A DNA stretch of 64,000 bases, taken from positions 23,572,887-23,636,886 of the forward strand of contig NC_063152.1 of the NCBI RefSeq assembly GCF_020921035.1, written 5' to 3'. The stretch is from Rhodamnia argentea. Lineage: Eukaryota; Streptophyta; Magnoliopsida; Myrtales; Myrtaceae. The position numbers and the translations under genes are program-made. A model generated the notes under the pieces. That model searched no databases and was not told the DNA's origin. It saw only the letters and a program-made list of their open reading frames with translations. This document shows, one piece after another, positions 47,125 through 60,084 of the stretch (positions are counted from its first letter, which is position 1; every line of letters begins with the position of its first letter).

Positions 47125-50100
47125 TTAACCAGCCATAGGATGATTGTAGATGTACTCAATAGCAAGACGACAGGAGTCAATTTTATCAGCTTCCAAATCT
47201 GGGATTTCGAGCTTAAACTCTTCTTCCAGTGCCATTACAATCTCTACGTTGTCCAAGCTATCCAGACCCAAATCATTCTGGAAATGAACATCAGGAGACA
47301 CCTGCAAAGACAGAGAGAATCCCGTCTTATGAAATCCTTGCCAATTTGCAATGTCACTCTTTAATTAATCATCACACGAGATTGGCAGAGCTAAATGTTC
47401 TACATACAGCCAACACTTCTACTTTTGTACAGGATTTTCCAGTTGTGCTTTGGCACCCTTTTGGTGCCCCAAAATAACAGTTTTGTATGGAGAAGAGGAA
47501 GATAGTAATCAAGCACAAAACCTCCTTAATAAGAGGATACAAACAAGTAACTTCACCTCAATAGTGTGCTCGAGCTCCACCATCAATTTATATTAGGAAG
47601 CAAATATAGTGATAACACAGAAATTGAAAGCACTCAAGGAAATGAGAAACATGAACATATGTTTCTCATAAAGAAATAAAAAGGAGGGGAAAAGAAAGAG
47701 ATAGATAACGAATACATATCATCAGCAGCAATACATGAGTATTGAAAGATGAAAATCAACTAACATTCACCAAAAATAGAGTTGTGACAAAAGAAATTAG
47801 AAAGCCAATTGCAATGGAATCAATCAGAGACTCTCGAATTCCATGTGTAAATCCTTTTCAGAAATCAGCCAGACATATTTCAGAAGCTGATGGCAAAAAG
47901 CTGATCTTTGCATTTTCAGTGGAACTCCAACATCTTTCAAATAGCAAATCATACACATATTTGTGGATTGTAACTTTTGAATTTTCCATTTCTCACTCAA
48001 CGACGGCTCGTGCGAGTAGGAAACAGAAAATATCTATTCTAGTTCTACCCCTTGGAAATACAAATGATTATCCATTAGAACTGGTCTTATTCAAAATTCC
48101 CGGAAGCACCAATCTGTACTAATGTAGTTTAAGGGACATCCAGTCCAACATTCTATACATTTGAAATTTAGGCTCTTTCCTCTTCCTCATTTTAGTTCTT
48201 CCTGTGGTTTCTCTTGTATCCAGTGTGTAAGTATGAAAAATTTTACTTTTACTGACAGATCTCGCATAAAGAAAGAGGGAAATTTCTACCAAAATGCCAT
48301 CTCCAAGGAACAGGAAAAACAGGTGATTTTTTCAATTGCTGGACAGTTGATATAATTAAGGCTGAGTCATTAATGTCCAGCACGACAGAGACCTCTGGAA
48401 CTTTGATAAAAACGTAAAAAAAATAAAGAAGCAAGTCATGCTGCTGGTCTTTAACGCAGAGATTCTTGACATTAATGTTATCATGGGTGAGAAAAACAGC
48501 ACCATAAGAAAGGAGGAAACTAGCTGTACAAGTATTGGAAGGGGAAGCACTCAGCCCCTCTTTAGTTTGAACACACAGATACAGAGGAAAACTAACTTCA
48601 GATCACAAATAGTAGCCAGAAGCGCCAAGTATGCTTAAGATGAGATTTACGATTCTATAAAGATAATCACGACAGATCTGTCTGTTTCTGCTTGTTTACC
48701 ATAATTGCAATAAACTTCATCACTGAAGGCAATCGCCAAGAAAGCTTATCATGGGCCAAAAGAATTGCTTGGTTGGGTTTGCATTGGGACAAGCACAGTC
48801 TTTGAAGAAGTGAAGCAAGATGACCATATGTACCAGGTCCAATGGTCAACATATTTGGGGGTTGCCATAGTTGCAAGAGCTTACACTATGCGGGAAAACG
48901 TTTGACTGTTCCTACAAATAATTTTGGGTGCCTGCAAATTAATATCTTTTGGTTAGGATTTCAACTTGAGCATTCTCCTGCCAAAAGTGAACCAGAGAAC
49001 GTGTTAAACTGAAAACAATGATTCCCTCATCAGCTTCTTGCAGGAGCTTGAATTTCACTAGTAAGAAGGAGGAAAGATCTGAAGGACATTAATGACGGAA
49101 TGCACTTGAGATGTATGTGGAAAAAATGTTTCATCGACATGCAAAAGATACCAAGAACTCATCATTCCCTCCTTATTGTATTATAAGAGTTAATCCTCTA
49201 GAAGCAAAAGGCATATTGACCATTATAAAAGCGCAAAAAAAGAGCACATAAAGACTCTACAGCAATGTACACACATGAAGAATATCCTCTTTATTCAACT
49301 TATAAAACCTGCAATGCCAATCCATTCCAAAACAGCAAAAAAATTGACAGATGTTAATGCGGTGCAACTAGCCATGGCTTCTCACAGAGCACAATACCCT
49401 GCTAATGTCTCATCAGCCTTCTTGCAATCAAGATGCATGAAAAGGAAAGTTTCTAATGCAAGTTTCTGAGATGGGGCTCAGATATTTTGGGGGAAACATG
49501 AAATTTTTAGGCTGATTGCATAAACTCACTATCTTATGGCCCCCTTTTCTTTTTAAGGTCATCTGAGATAAGGAGCCTTATCATGTTGATCCCCAGAAAA
49601 GCAAAACAACCTAAGGAATGAATCAATTGAGAAGAGGATTTAAGTCAATAGATTTCATAAGCATACAACATTGCCACCAAGTCTTAAGTATTTCATTTGT
49701 CTGATTTGTCTGACCTAGTATAATTAATCAGTAGCAATGGAAAGGCTTCACTTTCGATCAATCTATCTCCAACCATGTCCTTCATGACCTCTCTTTATCT
49801 AGCTAGAGGAAACAGCCAACTATTGGGTCTGAAAGAAGCATTCCAACACCTCAACTCATGCCAATGAAGTGGCATTGCATTCTCCTGGATGACGTTGCAC
49901 TGCATAACAGAAGTTATAAAACAATCTGAAGCCTCTGTTCACACAATACCACCCCTCCCTCCATTGTCCCTCCTCCTATACACACCCAAGAGAATAAAGA
50001 GCATTGACAATTCCCCCGGAAGCTCTCTGCTGCATGATGCAACTGTTCTGAATATCATTTCACACGCTACCCCTCTCTTTCCCATGAGACAAAGAGGACG

Positions 50101-51138
50101 AAATAATCCTAGTTTGCGGGAAAAAAATTCCACATTTGTTATGCAATTATTTCTGCGAGCATACCCAGACTTTGTCACCCCAAGGCTACGTTCTAGAGTA
50201 GCTTTCCCTATGAAGTATCAAGCGGGATCAGAATAAAGGGATGCCTACCAACTGACTCCCAAAATGCTACCGAGGAAAAAAAACTACCCTTGCAGGACTT
50301 TGGAGACAAGATCAATAATCCAGCTTCAGCCAAAAAGCTACCTGTAGAGGCTGTTCAAACAATCATCACATGAGGGAACCTTGTCAACAAAAACCTATTC
50401 TTTTCTCCAAAATTGCTTTCATGGGAAATTACTTCTTGAGATTTCTGGTGAAAAAATTATTTCTCCCTGAGTAGTATATCTCAAAAGTAATTTGAAGGAA
50501 CGAAATGACGTCCTCACCTATAATTCACACAAAAAGCAAAACAAAAACACCAAAGACACGGCAGATTTTTCAAATTCGCCACGAAAATAGTAAACTTTCG
50601 AACCCCCCCAAAATTCAATAACATTCTACTTATCTACCGAGATGGCAATGATAATGAAAAATGCAGCTCCTCCAAGCTAAGAATTGAATCGCAGCCTCAC
50701 CGAGATTGAGAGAACCAAAAAAGAATTACACCACAGTATTCGCCTGCAACATCTTAGGCATCAGAAGGCAATGCGAATTAGCCAACCTCTAAATATAACC
50801 CAGGTCAAATAGCTCCATTCACTCGAAGAGTGACAGAAAGCTGACGAAACAATCGAACGTGACCTCAACCCAATCGCTGCAGAAGAAATCAAGCTATCGC
50901 GAAAGCGCAGGCGAGAACGAGAGCTGACCGTGGCGGGATCGACTTTGGGGAAGCTCTTGACGACGGCGAGGACTCTCTCGGCGACCTCCTCCTTGGTGAG
51001 ATGGTCGTCGCCGTGCGACGACATGGACCGGGACGCGGAGCTTCCGAGGAGACTCCATTCCCGCGATCTCGGGCCGGCTAGGGTTTGGGCTCGCGCGGGG
51101 AGGCGGATGTGGCGGAGAATCGCAGCTCTCATTGCCAT
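47125..51138 (-). CDS. mtACP: Mitochondrial acyl carrier protein (two exons)
   Basis: Carries growing acyl chains in mitochondrial type II fatty acid synthesis (lipoate precursor supply) and, in many species, is bound to respiratory complex I. Exon 1 is 51138-50929 (70 codons) and exon 2 is 47301-47125 (58 codons plus TAA), giving 128 aa, close to the ~126 aa of plant homologues. The phase-0 joint reads [17 protein letters not shown] with gt at 50928-50927 and ag at 47303-47302. The N-terminus is a basic presequence ([18 protein letters not shown]). The phosphopantetheine site is Ser85 in '[20 protein letters not shown]'. I start at the first ATG (51138); directly upstream lies a CT microsatellite in the leader. 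The intron is 3.6 kb. Confidence 0.95.
47302..50928 (-). other. Large intron of the mitochondrial ACP gene
   Basis: A 3.6-kb AT-rich intron without a recognisable gene or transposon end. Frames up to 126 codons inside it (for example 47742-48122) show no family resemblance. Confidence 0.75.
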
Positions 51139-53400
51139 CTCTCTCTCTCTCTCTCTCGCTCTCTCTCTCTCTCTGTGTGACGGCAGAGGATGGAGGAGGC
51201 AAGCGTAGTAGGATGCTGCAGCAGGAGAAAAAAAAAATTTCGAAAATAATTTATTTTTCTTTATAAGAATTACTTGAGACGATCCTACCAAAAAAAAAAT
51301 CATAAACATATTTTACCGATACCAATTCAGCCTTAAATCTTTCAATCGTATCAACTGAACCTTAAATATTTTCGTATTGATACTAATTGAGCCCCCAATC
51401 AATTTAGGCCGGGAATTAGGATATTAACGGTTTTATGTGATACGAAGATACGAACGACGCTAATGTAAATATTTTTTTTATAATTTTTTATTTTTTTGGT
51501 TAAAATTTTTCCCCACCAAAAATCAAACGAATCAAATAACTTTTCCTCTTCGACCCAAAAAAAATAATAATAATAATAACTTTTCCTCATCAACCCAAAA
51601 AAAAAATAATAATAATAACTCGTCCTCACTTGGGTGAATTTTTAACTCGATTAAATATTTTAAATCAGAAATAGTGAAATTTATCAAGCACATTAAAAAT
51701 TGAAACTTAAGCATTTTAATAGAAGTTACCGATGTTAGGTCTGCTTTCAGTATAATTTTTTTCTAACATTTATGATTGAATGATTGTCATATTTGTTTGG
51801 AGCTAGCTTCGTAATCGAATTCTCCCGCGTGCCATTTATTTGCGAGTGGGTAAATAATTTCTTACACGTGCAGTGGACCTAGTAAAAATTCTTAATTAAA
51901 TTTAATAAATTTAAATAATACTAACTGATTTTTGGTTAGAAGACTCGATTAAGAGCTTGCTTTTTTAAGCAAAAGAAAAAAGAACGCGATTTTTCCATTT
52001 CTTGCCAAAATATAAATTATTATTCAGATTTCCAAAAATTATGACCTATGTGAATCTCCGGATCGGCATTTAAATCTTGAGAAAGTTTCGGGTGTCGTGG
52101 ATTTAGAAAAAAAAAAGTCAAGCTGCATGAATTGTAAATTTTCTATTAAATAAAATGTAATAAGTAATGAACGATTTATTGTCTAATCAGCTACTTCGTG
52201 TGTCTTTTGACCCCAAAAAAAAAAATGCTTGTGTCTGAAATTTTCCAATTAAGCAAAAAGTAAATACTCTTAATTTGTTCCGGAAGGGAGGGGCTACCAA
52301 TTTATATAATAAATTATTTGGTCCGCACTTTGCACGGTTAATAACTACACTAACATAAAGATTGAAGCATATGAAAATAGATTTGACTAATTGAATTAGC
52401 CTAATACAGTTAAAATATAAACCTTTGATGAATAGGAGGGCAGAAAGACACTCTGTTTCAATAAGTTGGGGAAGAATAAAGGGACAACATTGTTGTATAT
52501 TGACCTATATTATTTAGAAAAATAGTGGTTTTGATCTGCTCATAGATACCGTTAAAACCTTCATTTCTAAACATAGAGCAGTCGATTATGACACGCCAAT
52601 TATTTTCTACTCTGATTATTAACTTCTCCCAGGACTGAAGCAACAAGATTTATAAGTCACAAATTCTTGCATGGAATTGTAAATTAATTTATTTTGTTGT
52701 ATTCTTTGTTAGATAGCTTGAAGGAAAACAAGCTTGTCAAGCGAAATTCAAAAACAAGAAATCGAATGTATAAAACGATGGAGAAATTATCTCTAAAAAA
52801 TCCATGTTTATTTAATTCAATTCCATTGTGAATTCACATCAATCTCAATAACTATTCATAACGAATTTATTAAGTGAATTTATTTCAATAATAACTATCG
52901 GTGTAATCACTTAGACTACTAGTCGGTTGCATTCAAAATAACCTACGTTGTTTAAAATTTTGTTGCAAGAAGTTTTTTTTTTTTTCTTTTTTATGTAACA
53001 AGGTGATCCGGCAAGTTTTCGCGCTCGTCGACTAGTTTACCTTTTCAAGAGGGTGTCGCGTGGCAGTTGTGCATGCAAAAATATGATGTAAAGTTTCACT
53101 TGATAAACATAACCATTTAAATTTTTCTTAATTTTGGTTTTAGCTATTTGCAGTAGATTGTTGACAAATCATTCGAGATGTCGTCAAGCCCCTTTTAAAC
53201 ATCTTAAATTAGTGGAAAGCAAAGCAAAAAGTCCAAAGCTCAGGGGCATTCAGGGCAATTATCCCAAAGTCGAAGGGCACGGATTGCAATTTTCCGGGAA
53301 ACCTGTGAAGGACAATAAGGGCGAGTAGGAAGATCGCGAGGTTCCCGCTAAAGGGAACCAGACGCTTCACCTGACGTCACCCAGGGGTCGAGATTCTGCC
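51139..53400. promoter_or_regulatory. Intergenic region between the divergent ACP and purine permease genes
   Basis: Separates two genes transcribed away from each other, so it holds both promoters, though it is over 2 kb and they need not be shared. At 51280-51480 it has a fragment of the long-TIR repeat family ('ccaattcagccttaaat'). From about 51500 to 53100 it is very AT-rich with no gene seen. From about 53340 it becomes GC-rich, as expected for the permease leader. Confidence 0.5.
51141..51175. repeat. (CT)n microsatellite in the ACP leader
   Basis: CT run with one interruption, directly upstream of the minus-strand ACP start codon (a GA run on the coding strand). Confidence 0.95.
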
Positions 53401-53481
53401 GTGGTCGACCTATGCTATAACGACCGAGCTCGCCGCCGCCGCCGCCAGCCTCTGTGTTCATCGCCCTCGCTCCTGCGGGAG
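53401..53481 (+). other. Probable non-coding first exon of the purine permease gene
   Basis: A GC-rich stretch ends in 'gcgggag|gtaagag', a near-ideal plant donor at 53482. It would join to the acceptor 'ctttcag' at 55744, just before the first ATG of the permease. The start of transcription cannot be read from the sequence. GCC triplets at about 53432-53446 are typical of plant leaders. Confidence 0.55.
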
Positions 53482-55744
53482 GTAAGAGCATCGTCTTCAT
53501 TTACCTGCGTTTCTCTGCTTTTTGCTTCCACTACGTAGAGAATGAACGGTCGCGACGCTTCTGGGGTTTGTTTAGGCGCGGTCAACGAGAACGCACCTTC
53601 CATTTAGTGGGGTTTTGGAATCCTGTGGGCCGATTTCGATCTGGGTTTTCATTTGTCTGATGTAAATTTGTTTCTCGTGGACGAAATTGGTGCATAGGAT
53701 CGTCTTCGGAGCGAGAATGGACCTTAGTTACGTTGCTGTCGCCGATTGAACGGAAGAGTTTTGGACGAGTAACGGGCTTTTTCTTAGTTTACACGTAGAC
53801 GGAGCTGTTACAAGGGATTGCGTTGGTTTATACGAACGCCCGTTGTTTCTTCTGATAGTTGCTGAACGTACTTTTAAGAAGACATTGTTTCAAGCCCATG
53901 ATGTGGAGATTTGCTCTTCCCTATCACCAGTTGCTGATACTTGTTGTGAATTGTGACTAGTCATGGCTTTTCTCTGAAACATGATATACGCAGAAGACCA
54001 TGGTCTAATATTCAACAATGTGGACTCATTCTTGTTGCACATCCATGATTTAGTCCCGGTCAGTTAACTAGCCTTTTGGTTTTCTTATCAAATTTTGAAC
54101 ATGCAGCAAAAAGTATCTGCACAGCTTCCTAAATTGTACGATGAGTCTAATTCTCGATCAATGTGAAGGGAAATTTGTCTCAGCCAGAGCCAGTTAATTA
54201 GGTTTCTGGTTTATTTTGTCAAATGTCGCACATGCAGCCAAAAGTTTCTGCATGGCTTCCTAAATAGTAAGTTTAAGCTTAGTATATGATCCAAATCACT
54301 GTTGAGAGGCGTTCCTCTCGTCTTGGAAACTACTGCTTTGCCTGCTTTTTTCTGGGAGATTAGGAATCTTCTGCTAGTGTTGTATTCATAAGTAATTGGG
54401 GACTAAGGAAGTGAGCTAAAGCAATGTGGTTTTTGAGATTTTTGCGATTATGATGACGTCTTTGAACAAGTCTCAATCGAGACTGTGGAATTTGGGTAGT
54501 AAATTTGTAGTTGCTTTTCTCTGTGAAGCTCATACTTTTCTCCTTCAAGCGATGTAGAGCCCTCCGTCCCCTCAAACTAAAAAAGAGGTGATGTAGAGCC
54601 AAAGTCTCATCCTAAAATTGTAATGAAGCCTTTCAAATATGATGGGGCATTGTCCTGAATTATTCAGGCTATGGGCTTGCTGCAAGGATGGATGACGAAT
54701 TAACTGTCGAGAGCTATCGTGCGTTCAAACTTGCAACAAATTCTTGCTGGTCTAAACATTTAGAACCGAGGAAGTTGGTGTCTGCTAAGGTTTGATGTGA
54801 GAGGCAGAGTAGGGTTGTTTTTTGTGGTCATGGTTTCAAAGTGGGGTCAGGTTAAGCTTATTATGATGGAAGGATCTGTGTTCAGCACTTTGTATGTTGA
54901 AGACAGTGCTGAGGATCCACTTTAATTGCATTTTTGAAGGAAAAAATCAAATAATGATCTGGAAATTAAAAGTCCTGTGGGATTTGGTCCTAGGCCCTTT
55001 CATGAGGATTACTGAAGGGAATTGATAAGTGAAAGCAGGGCAATATATTGTTAATTGTTCGTTGTTCTCATGAGGTTATGGTCCCCTAGTATATTACCAG
55101 ATTGGAGAGCAAGATAACTTTTTGTAAACAATGCAGTTTCTTTGAAGCTAGTTTGTGTGAATTTTTTGAGCCAAATTTTACAGCCTTCTCCTTTTGGTGT
55201 GTTATAAGGGGTGGAAGAACTCATCCTGAAAAGCGAGCTTGCCAAGACCCAATCCATTTTAAGCCCCATATATCTCCTTAGTTGCCCAATGTGGGACTTT
55301 TTCCCCGCATCATCCTCCCCCTCTTCAGGATTCTGTGACCGCACAGAATGGCCCTGAGGACGTAGCCTCGAGCCCCCACCAGGAGTCTGCAGCCCGAGGA
55401 TAAACTGCCGGAAGGTGGGCGGCCAAGGAGTGGGTTTGATACCATGTTGATGCGTTACAAGGGGTGGAAGAACTCATCCCAAAAAGCTAAGTTGTCAAGA
55501 GAGGGAATCCAACTTTTATAAGCCGCAGAATATCTCCTTAGTTGCTCAATGTGAGACCTTTGCCGGCATCACCTTTAGTGTATTTGCCTGTGATTATGTG
55601 ACTTGTTTTAACAACTATGCATATGTTTGACTTTTGGTCCTAAATCTAAAGACTGAGAAAAGTAGAAGTACCTAAAACAAAAACATAATGAATTTTTAAA
55701 ATTTAGTATTATAGACCTTTTCTTTTTTCTTATTTTCCTTTCAG
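53482..55744 (+). other. Probable 5' UTR intron of the purine permease gene
   Basis: A 2.26-kb T-rich stretch between the donor at 53482 and acceptor at 55741-55744. It contains the complete TRIM element at 55195-55571. No gene is seen inside. Long leader introns often raise expression of plant genes. Confidence 0.5.
55195..55571 (-). mobile_element. Complete TRIM (miniature LTR) retrotransposon
   Basis: A 377-bp element with terminal direct repeats 55195-55312 (118 bp) and 55448-55571 (124 bp), both ending 'gcatca' and sharing 'aaggggtggaagaactcatc'. A perfect 5-bp target duplication CCTTT flanks it (55190-55194 and 55572-55576). On the minus strand the 5' LTR is followed after 3 bp by TGGTATCAAACCC, close to the initiator-Met tRNA primer site. 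A purine tract (gaagagggggagga) precedes the 3' LTR. No coding sequence, as expected for TRIMs. Confidence 0.9.
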
Positions 55745-55749
55745 ATTCC

Positions 55750-58151
55750 ATGGAATTTTCTGCAAGTATTCAAAAAGCATTTTCAACAGCGGAAGTCACT
55801 GGCGGAGGATATTCAGAAGTTAGAGGTACCAAGTGCCAAAATAGTGAAGTCCTCTTAAGGAAATTAGTTCAAGTTTACCATGGAAAACACAGTGTGAAGG
55901 CATGCCGTCGCTTGCTATCCCATATCCTCTTTAGATCTCTTATCTATTCTAATAGACAGAAAAAGTTCGTGTACATGTGAATTACGGTATTACAGGGCAT
56001 GGAAGTTCTTTTTGTGACGCAGATGAAGATTAGCTCATGCATGTCCAATGACCAGTTTCCAAAAAATATGAAGGGAAAATCAATTCTGGGAACTGGAAAT
56101 CAGTGTTTTCTGTGCTGTTCATGGATATCGTGATTTCTAAAAGTGTTACAAAGTTTCATTTTTGTAGAAAGTTTAAGGGAATATGTATGAGTGCATGAAT
56201 ATTTTTAAAAACTGATTTTTCCTTTTAAGATAATCTATTGGGCTCAAATTTACGTTGACTATAATGATTTGCCGACATTTCTGTGGACATCTTCGTAGTC
56301 TTCACAACACTTTCGGACGTTATTAATTTCCCTAGGTCGTTTATACATTTTAGTGGAGAATCTTTTATCCCCATGTACAAGCTCCATAATCTGTTAGTTT
56401 ATATGCCAATCCTGAACTTACCATTAACAAATATATCTAATCATCAATACTATCGGAAACTTCTGTCAACATGATACAGCTATACGAAATGGTATTGGGG
56501 GATTGGCTTCTATATTCAAGACTTATAAACTATGGGCAGTCATTTCCTTCAGTGGATTCAATTTAAGGAACCAATTTCAAGAATACAGATTCATCTAGTT
56601 GCTTGGATTTTCCTCTCGAAAGTTCTCTGGGCTTCTGGGTGTTTTCATTAAGTCGGTCCCCAAGTATTGTTGATTGACTTCCTTTTGGAATTTTTGTAAA
56701 CTTGACATTCTATGGACTATCTAGCTTACATTATCATAGGCTGCTGCAAAAACTGAACCGTGTCTTTCAATTTTCACATATTTCCATTTGTGCACAATCT
56801 TTTCACTTGGGGATTATGTGATTCTAAATTTTGTATTCTATATAACTAGTGGGATATATTGTACTTCAGATGGTAGTGATGGGATCTACATCTAGATCTC
56901 CTGTATTTTCAATCTTAATTTCTGTGGAGAAGCCAAACAATATTTTTATGTTACGAATAGTGCGTCAAGTAAGACGTTCGTGTCATTTGTTTGCTGTTTA
57001 ATACATGTTATTGTTCGTTGTCAGATCGCGAGGAACCAATCATGAGTGATGATGGACCACTCACTAATGAACTACATTTATCAAAGCTTGGACGCTCGCA
57101 GTGGTGGATTTTAGTCCTCGTCAATATTTTCTTCCTCATCGCAGGACAAGCTGCTGCTGTTCTTCTCGGAAGATTTTACTATGATCAGGGTGGAAATAGT
57201 AAATGGTTGGCAACACTTGTTCAGACCGCTGCTTTTCCAATCCTTTTCATCCCATTATACCTTATACCATCATCACAGAAGGCTTCAGCTTCTCCTAGTC
57301 CACCTTCTTTCAGAATTCTTGCCTCGGTCTACTTCTTCCTAGGAGTGCTCCTAGCTGGGGATAACATGTTATACTCCACAGGCCTATTATACCTCTCTGC
57401 CTCTACATACTCCCTTATCTGTGCTACCCAGTTGGCATTTAATGCAATTTTCTCGTATTTCTTGAACTCTCAGAAGTTTACTGCGCTCATTCTGAACTCT
57501 GTGGTTGTTCTTTCTTTATCTGCGGCCCTCATCGGTGTCAATGATCATTCCGAGGGACCATCTGGAGTTTCTAAGTGGAAGTATATCATTGGCTTCTCAT
57601 GCACCCTTGGAGCTTCTGCAATCTACTCTCTTTTGCTTTCCCTCATGCAACTCTCTTTCCAGAAGGTCCTTAAGAAGGAAACGTTCTCAGTAGTTTTGGA
57701 GATGCAGATATGGACATCCCTGGTTGCTACCTGTGTTTCTGTTTTGGCTCTATTTGCGAGTGGGGAATGGAAGACCCTGCATGGAGAGATGGAGAGTTTT
57801 GGAGAGGGAAGAGCTTCTTATGTGCTGACTCTGGTTTTCACAGCCGTGTGTTGGCAGGTCTGTTCAGTGGGTGTTGTGGGATTGATATTCATCGTGTCTT
57901 CTCTGTTTTCCAATGTCATCAGTACTGTTGGTTTGGCCGTTACTCCAGTTGCTTCAGTGATAGTTTTTCACGACAAGATGAACGGTGTCAAGGTGATTGC
58001 CATGCTTCTGGCTCTTTGGGGTTTCGCATCCTACATATATCAAAACTACCTCGATGATTCTAAAGCAAGGAGAATGCAGCGCAACGTGGATGGAACTCGT
58101 AATGATTCTGTCTGCAACGTGGACGAAACTCGTAATGATTCTGTGTGCTGA
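55750..58151 (+). CDS. PUP11: Purine permease, PUP11-like (two coding exons)
   Basis: A plasma or internal membrane transporter of the plant PUP family (drug/metabolite transporter superfamily), members of which move purines, cytokinins and related compounds; the substrate of this one is not known. Coding exon 1 is 55750-55825 (25 codons plus 1 base) and exon 2 is 57025-58151, joined in phase 1 to give 'SEVRDREEPIM'. Total 400 aa. About ten hydrophobic helices follow, starting with 'WWILVLVNIFFLIAGQAAAV', and family signatures 'LLGRFYYDQGGNSKW', 'GDNMLYSTGLLYLSASTYSL' and 'QLAFNAIFSYF' are present. The close fit of these blocks supports PUP11 over other PUPs. The last 22 residues are two copies of NVDxTRNDSVC. 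Exon 1 is supported by phase and a family-like N-terminus only. Confidence 0.93.
55826..57024 (+). other. Intron between the two coding exons of the purine permease
   Basis: 1.2 kb, T-rich, donor AGAG|GTACCA and acceptor 'ttgtcag'. No gene or transposon end seen. Confidence 0.7.
58083..58148 (+). repeat. 33-bp in-frame tandem duplication at the permease C-terminus
   Basis: Two 33-bp copies (58083-58115, 58116-58148) encode NVDxTRNDSVC twice, immediately before the TGA stop. Confidence 0.95.
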
Positions 58152-60084
58152 TTGTTTTCCTGTTGATTGATCTTGTAAATAACTCTTCAAGTATTGGGAT
58201 GGTTCCTCATTACTGCTAGTGAATTGTGGTTGGCAACGTTCTTGGATTCGAGCATTTTTGTTTCATTCTGTAATTCTGCTATTTTCTGCACCTCACAGTG
58301 GGCTCTCATTCCTCTTGGCAAGATTGCCCAGTTGTATTATCTTTAGGGACCTTATGAGTTATGTAAACAATTGGATGGGACGGTTGATATTAAGAGACAC
58401 GAAGAGCTGGCGATTCACGTTTCGAGAGAACCTTTTGTGCAAACGATATATCTACACTCAATTGACCTGAAGCAGCTTTTGTTTCTCTAATGGTGTAGGC
58501 AAGTAATAGAGGCATATGGAACGTTTTTATATGGTTTAAGTACTAATTTAAACATGTTCAAAAGTTCAGGGATCACATTGAATAAATTAAAACTTCAAGG
58601 GTCACGTTGAACAAATTAAAACTTCAGGGATCATGTTGCACAGTACGTTAAAATTCAGGTGTTATTGGTATAATTATCCCTTTTTAGTCTAATTGCCATT
58701 CTTGTGCAAATTGATGGTTGGAGGACTGAAGAACATGCATCGATATAGCAATCCAAGATGGGCAAAGCGTCTGCTTATCCGCAGATCGCCTACGTTCGGT
58801 TCTTACTTCATATATTTTTGCTTCTGCTGAAAATTTTGATGTGGGCTCTCGGTGTGAAAGTGAAATTTCGGGCGGAGTAATGTTCCTGTGGCGCTTTAAG
58901 AGTACCTAAAAGTTTTCTAGCGATTCATTGCATCGGAAAAATTATTTAAAAAGTCACAAGCCCGTTATACGGATACTAATTCAGTCATAAATTTTTCAAT
59001 TTGACCAATGTCCTAAACTTTTTGATAATTTATCAATTTAAACCTTATGGGGAAATTGATCGGAATTCGCTGAAGTGGACGGCAATCGTTTTATGTGGCA
59101 TGGCCGGCATAACTAGTTGGGTCAAGTCACATCAAACTTTTAATGTGGGAGTTAGGACGAAGCCAAGACTCATGGAAAGATTACAGAACAATTAATGAAG
59201 GGAGGATATGGAGCTTAGAAAATCTGTGCGGCCTAACAATTCGATTTATTTATACTCACGATAAACAATTGGGTCAAGTTACAAGAAAATAATTCCTTCA
59301 GAATTATATAATACAAATTATGGCTGTCAAAAATACCTAAATCAGACCCAACCGAAACGAAAATTTCGTATCTTTTATAGTAGGGTTCCTTCTGATTCAG
59401 ATAATGGTTAAAAAGAAAGGTGCAAAAGCAATTCCGATCGTGACCGAACTGAATCTAAGCATTTTAAACCATACATTATTCTTCCTCCCGGAGAGCACCC
59501 TCCAAAAAAGTCTCGTTCACCGTCACTTTTTGCGCATTGACCCAAACCGACCCGACCCGAGCCGTGTTTTGGGCTTGGGCTCTAGACCATTCAAATCTCA
59601 AGCACCGCATGTTCGGGTCGGTTCGGATGCCGTGGGAGTCGGAACTGTCGACACCCCTGGTCACTAACGCAGATCGCTTGCCTTCGATTGGAATAGTGCA
59701 ATAAAGCTGGGCTATGGTTTTCGACCTTAGTGTCAGATAGAATTCTCCAGCAAATTCCTTATGTGTAGTTATGTTTGTCGTTGGATTGCTTCAATCATTG
59801 GTTGAAGGGACTCGGGTAGTAATTAATGATTGCAGTGCCAGCTACTTGAATTAATGTTGTATTTAAGGTGGTTTTTGGGTCCAATATTCAAGCATCAGAG
59901 ACTAATTAGGTGTCGCTAGTTCAGTCGTGTGGGAATGTGACGTCCATCTTTGGTTCAAGGAGGTCATGGCTGTCTTGATCAGGTTTGAAATCTACATGCA
60001 ATGCGGCATTACAATCTTTCAGTGGTTATCGAGAAGTTCCCATGTAGAATTTTGATCCAGTCGATTATGTCGATCCGGCCTCAA
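58152..60084. other. Intergenic region with repeat fragments
   Basis: Starts with the permease 3' UTR. At about 58560-58660 three diverged copies of a ~33-bp repeat ('tcagggatcacattgaa') follow each other. At about 58945-59190 lies a fragment of the long-TIR family. At about 59330-59650 there is 'gacccaaccgaaacg/gggtcggttcgga' type sequence like the ends of plant hAT MITEs; its borders were not resolved. No gene seen. Confidence 0.5.

Noticed and set aside
49889..50236. 115-codon frame in the ACP intron
   Set aside because: No family match and it lies inside the intron; AT-rich codon use is like the surrounding non-coding DNA.
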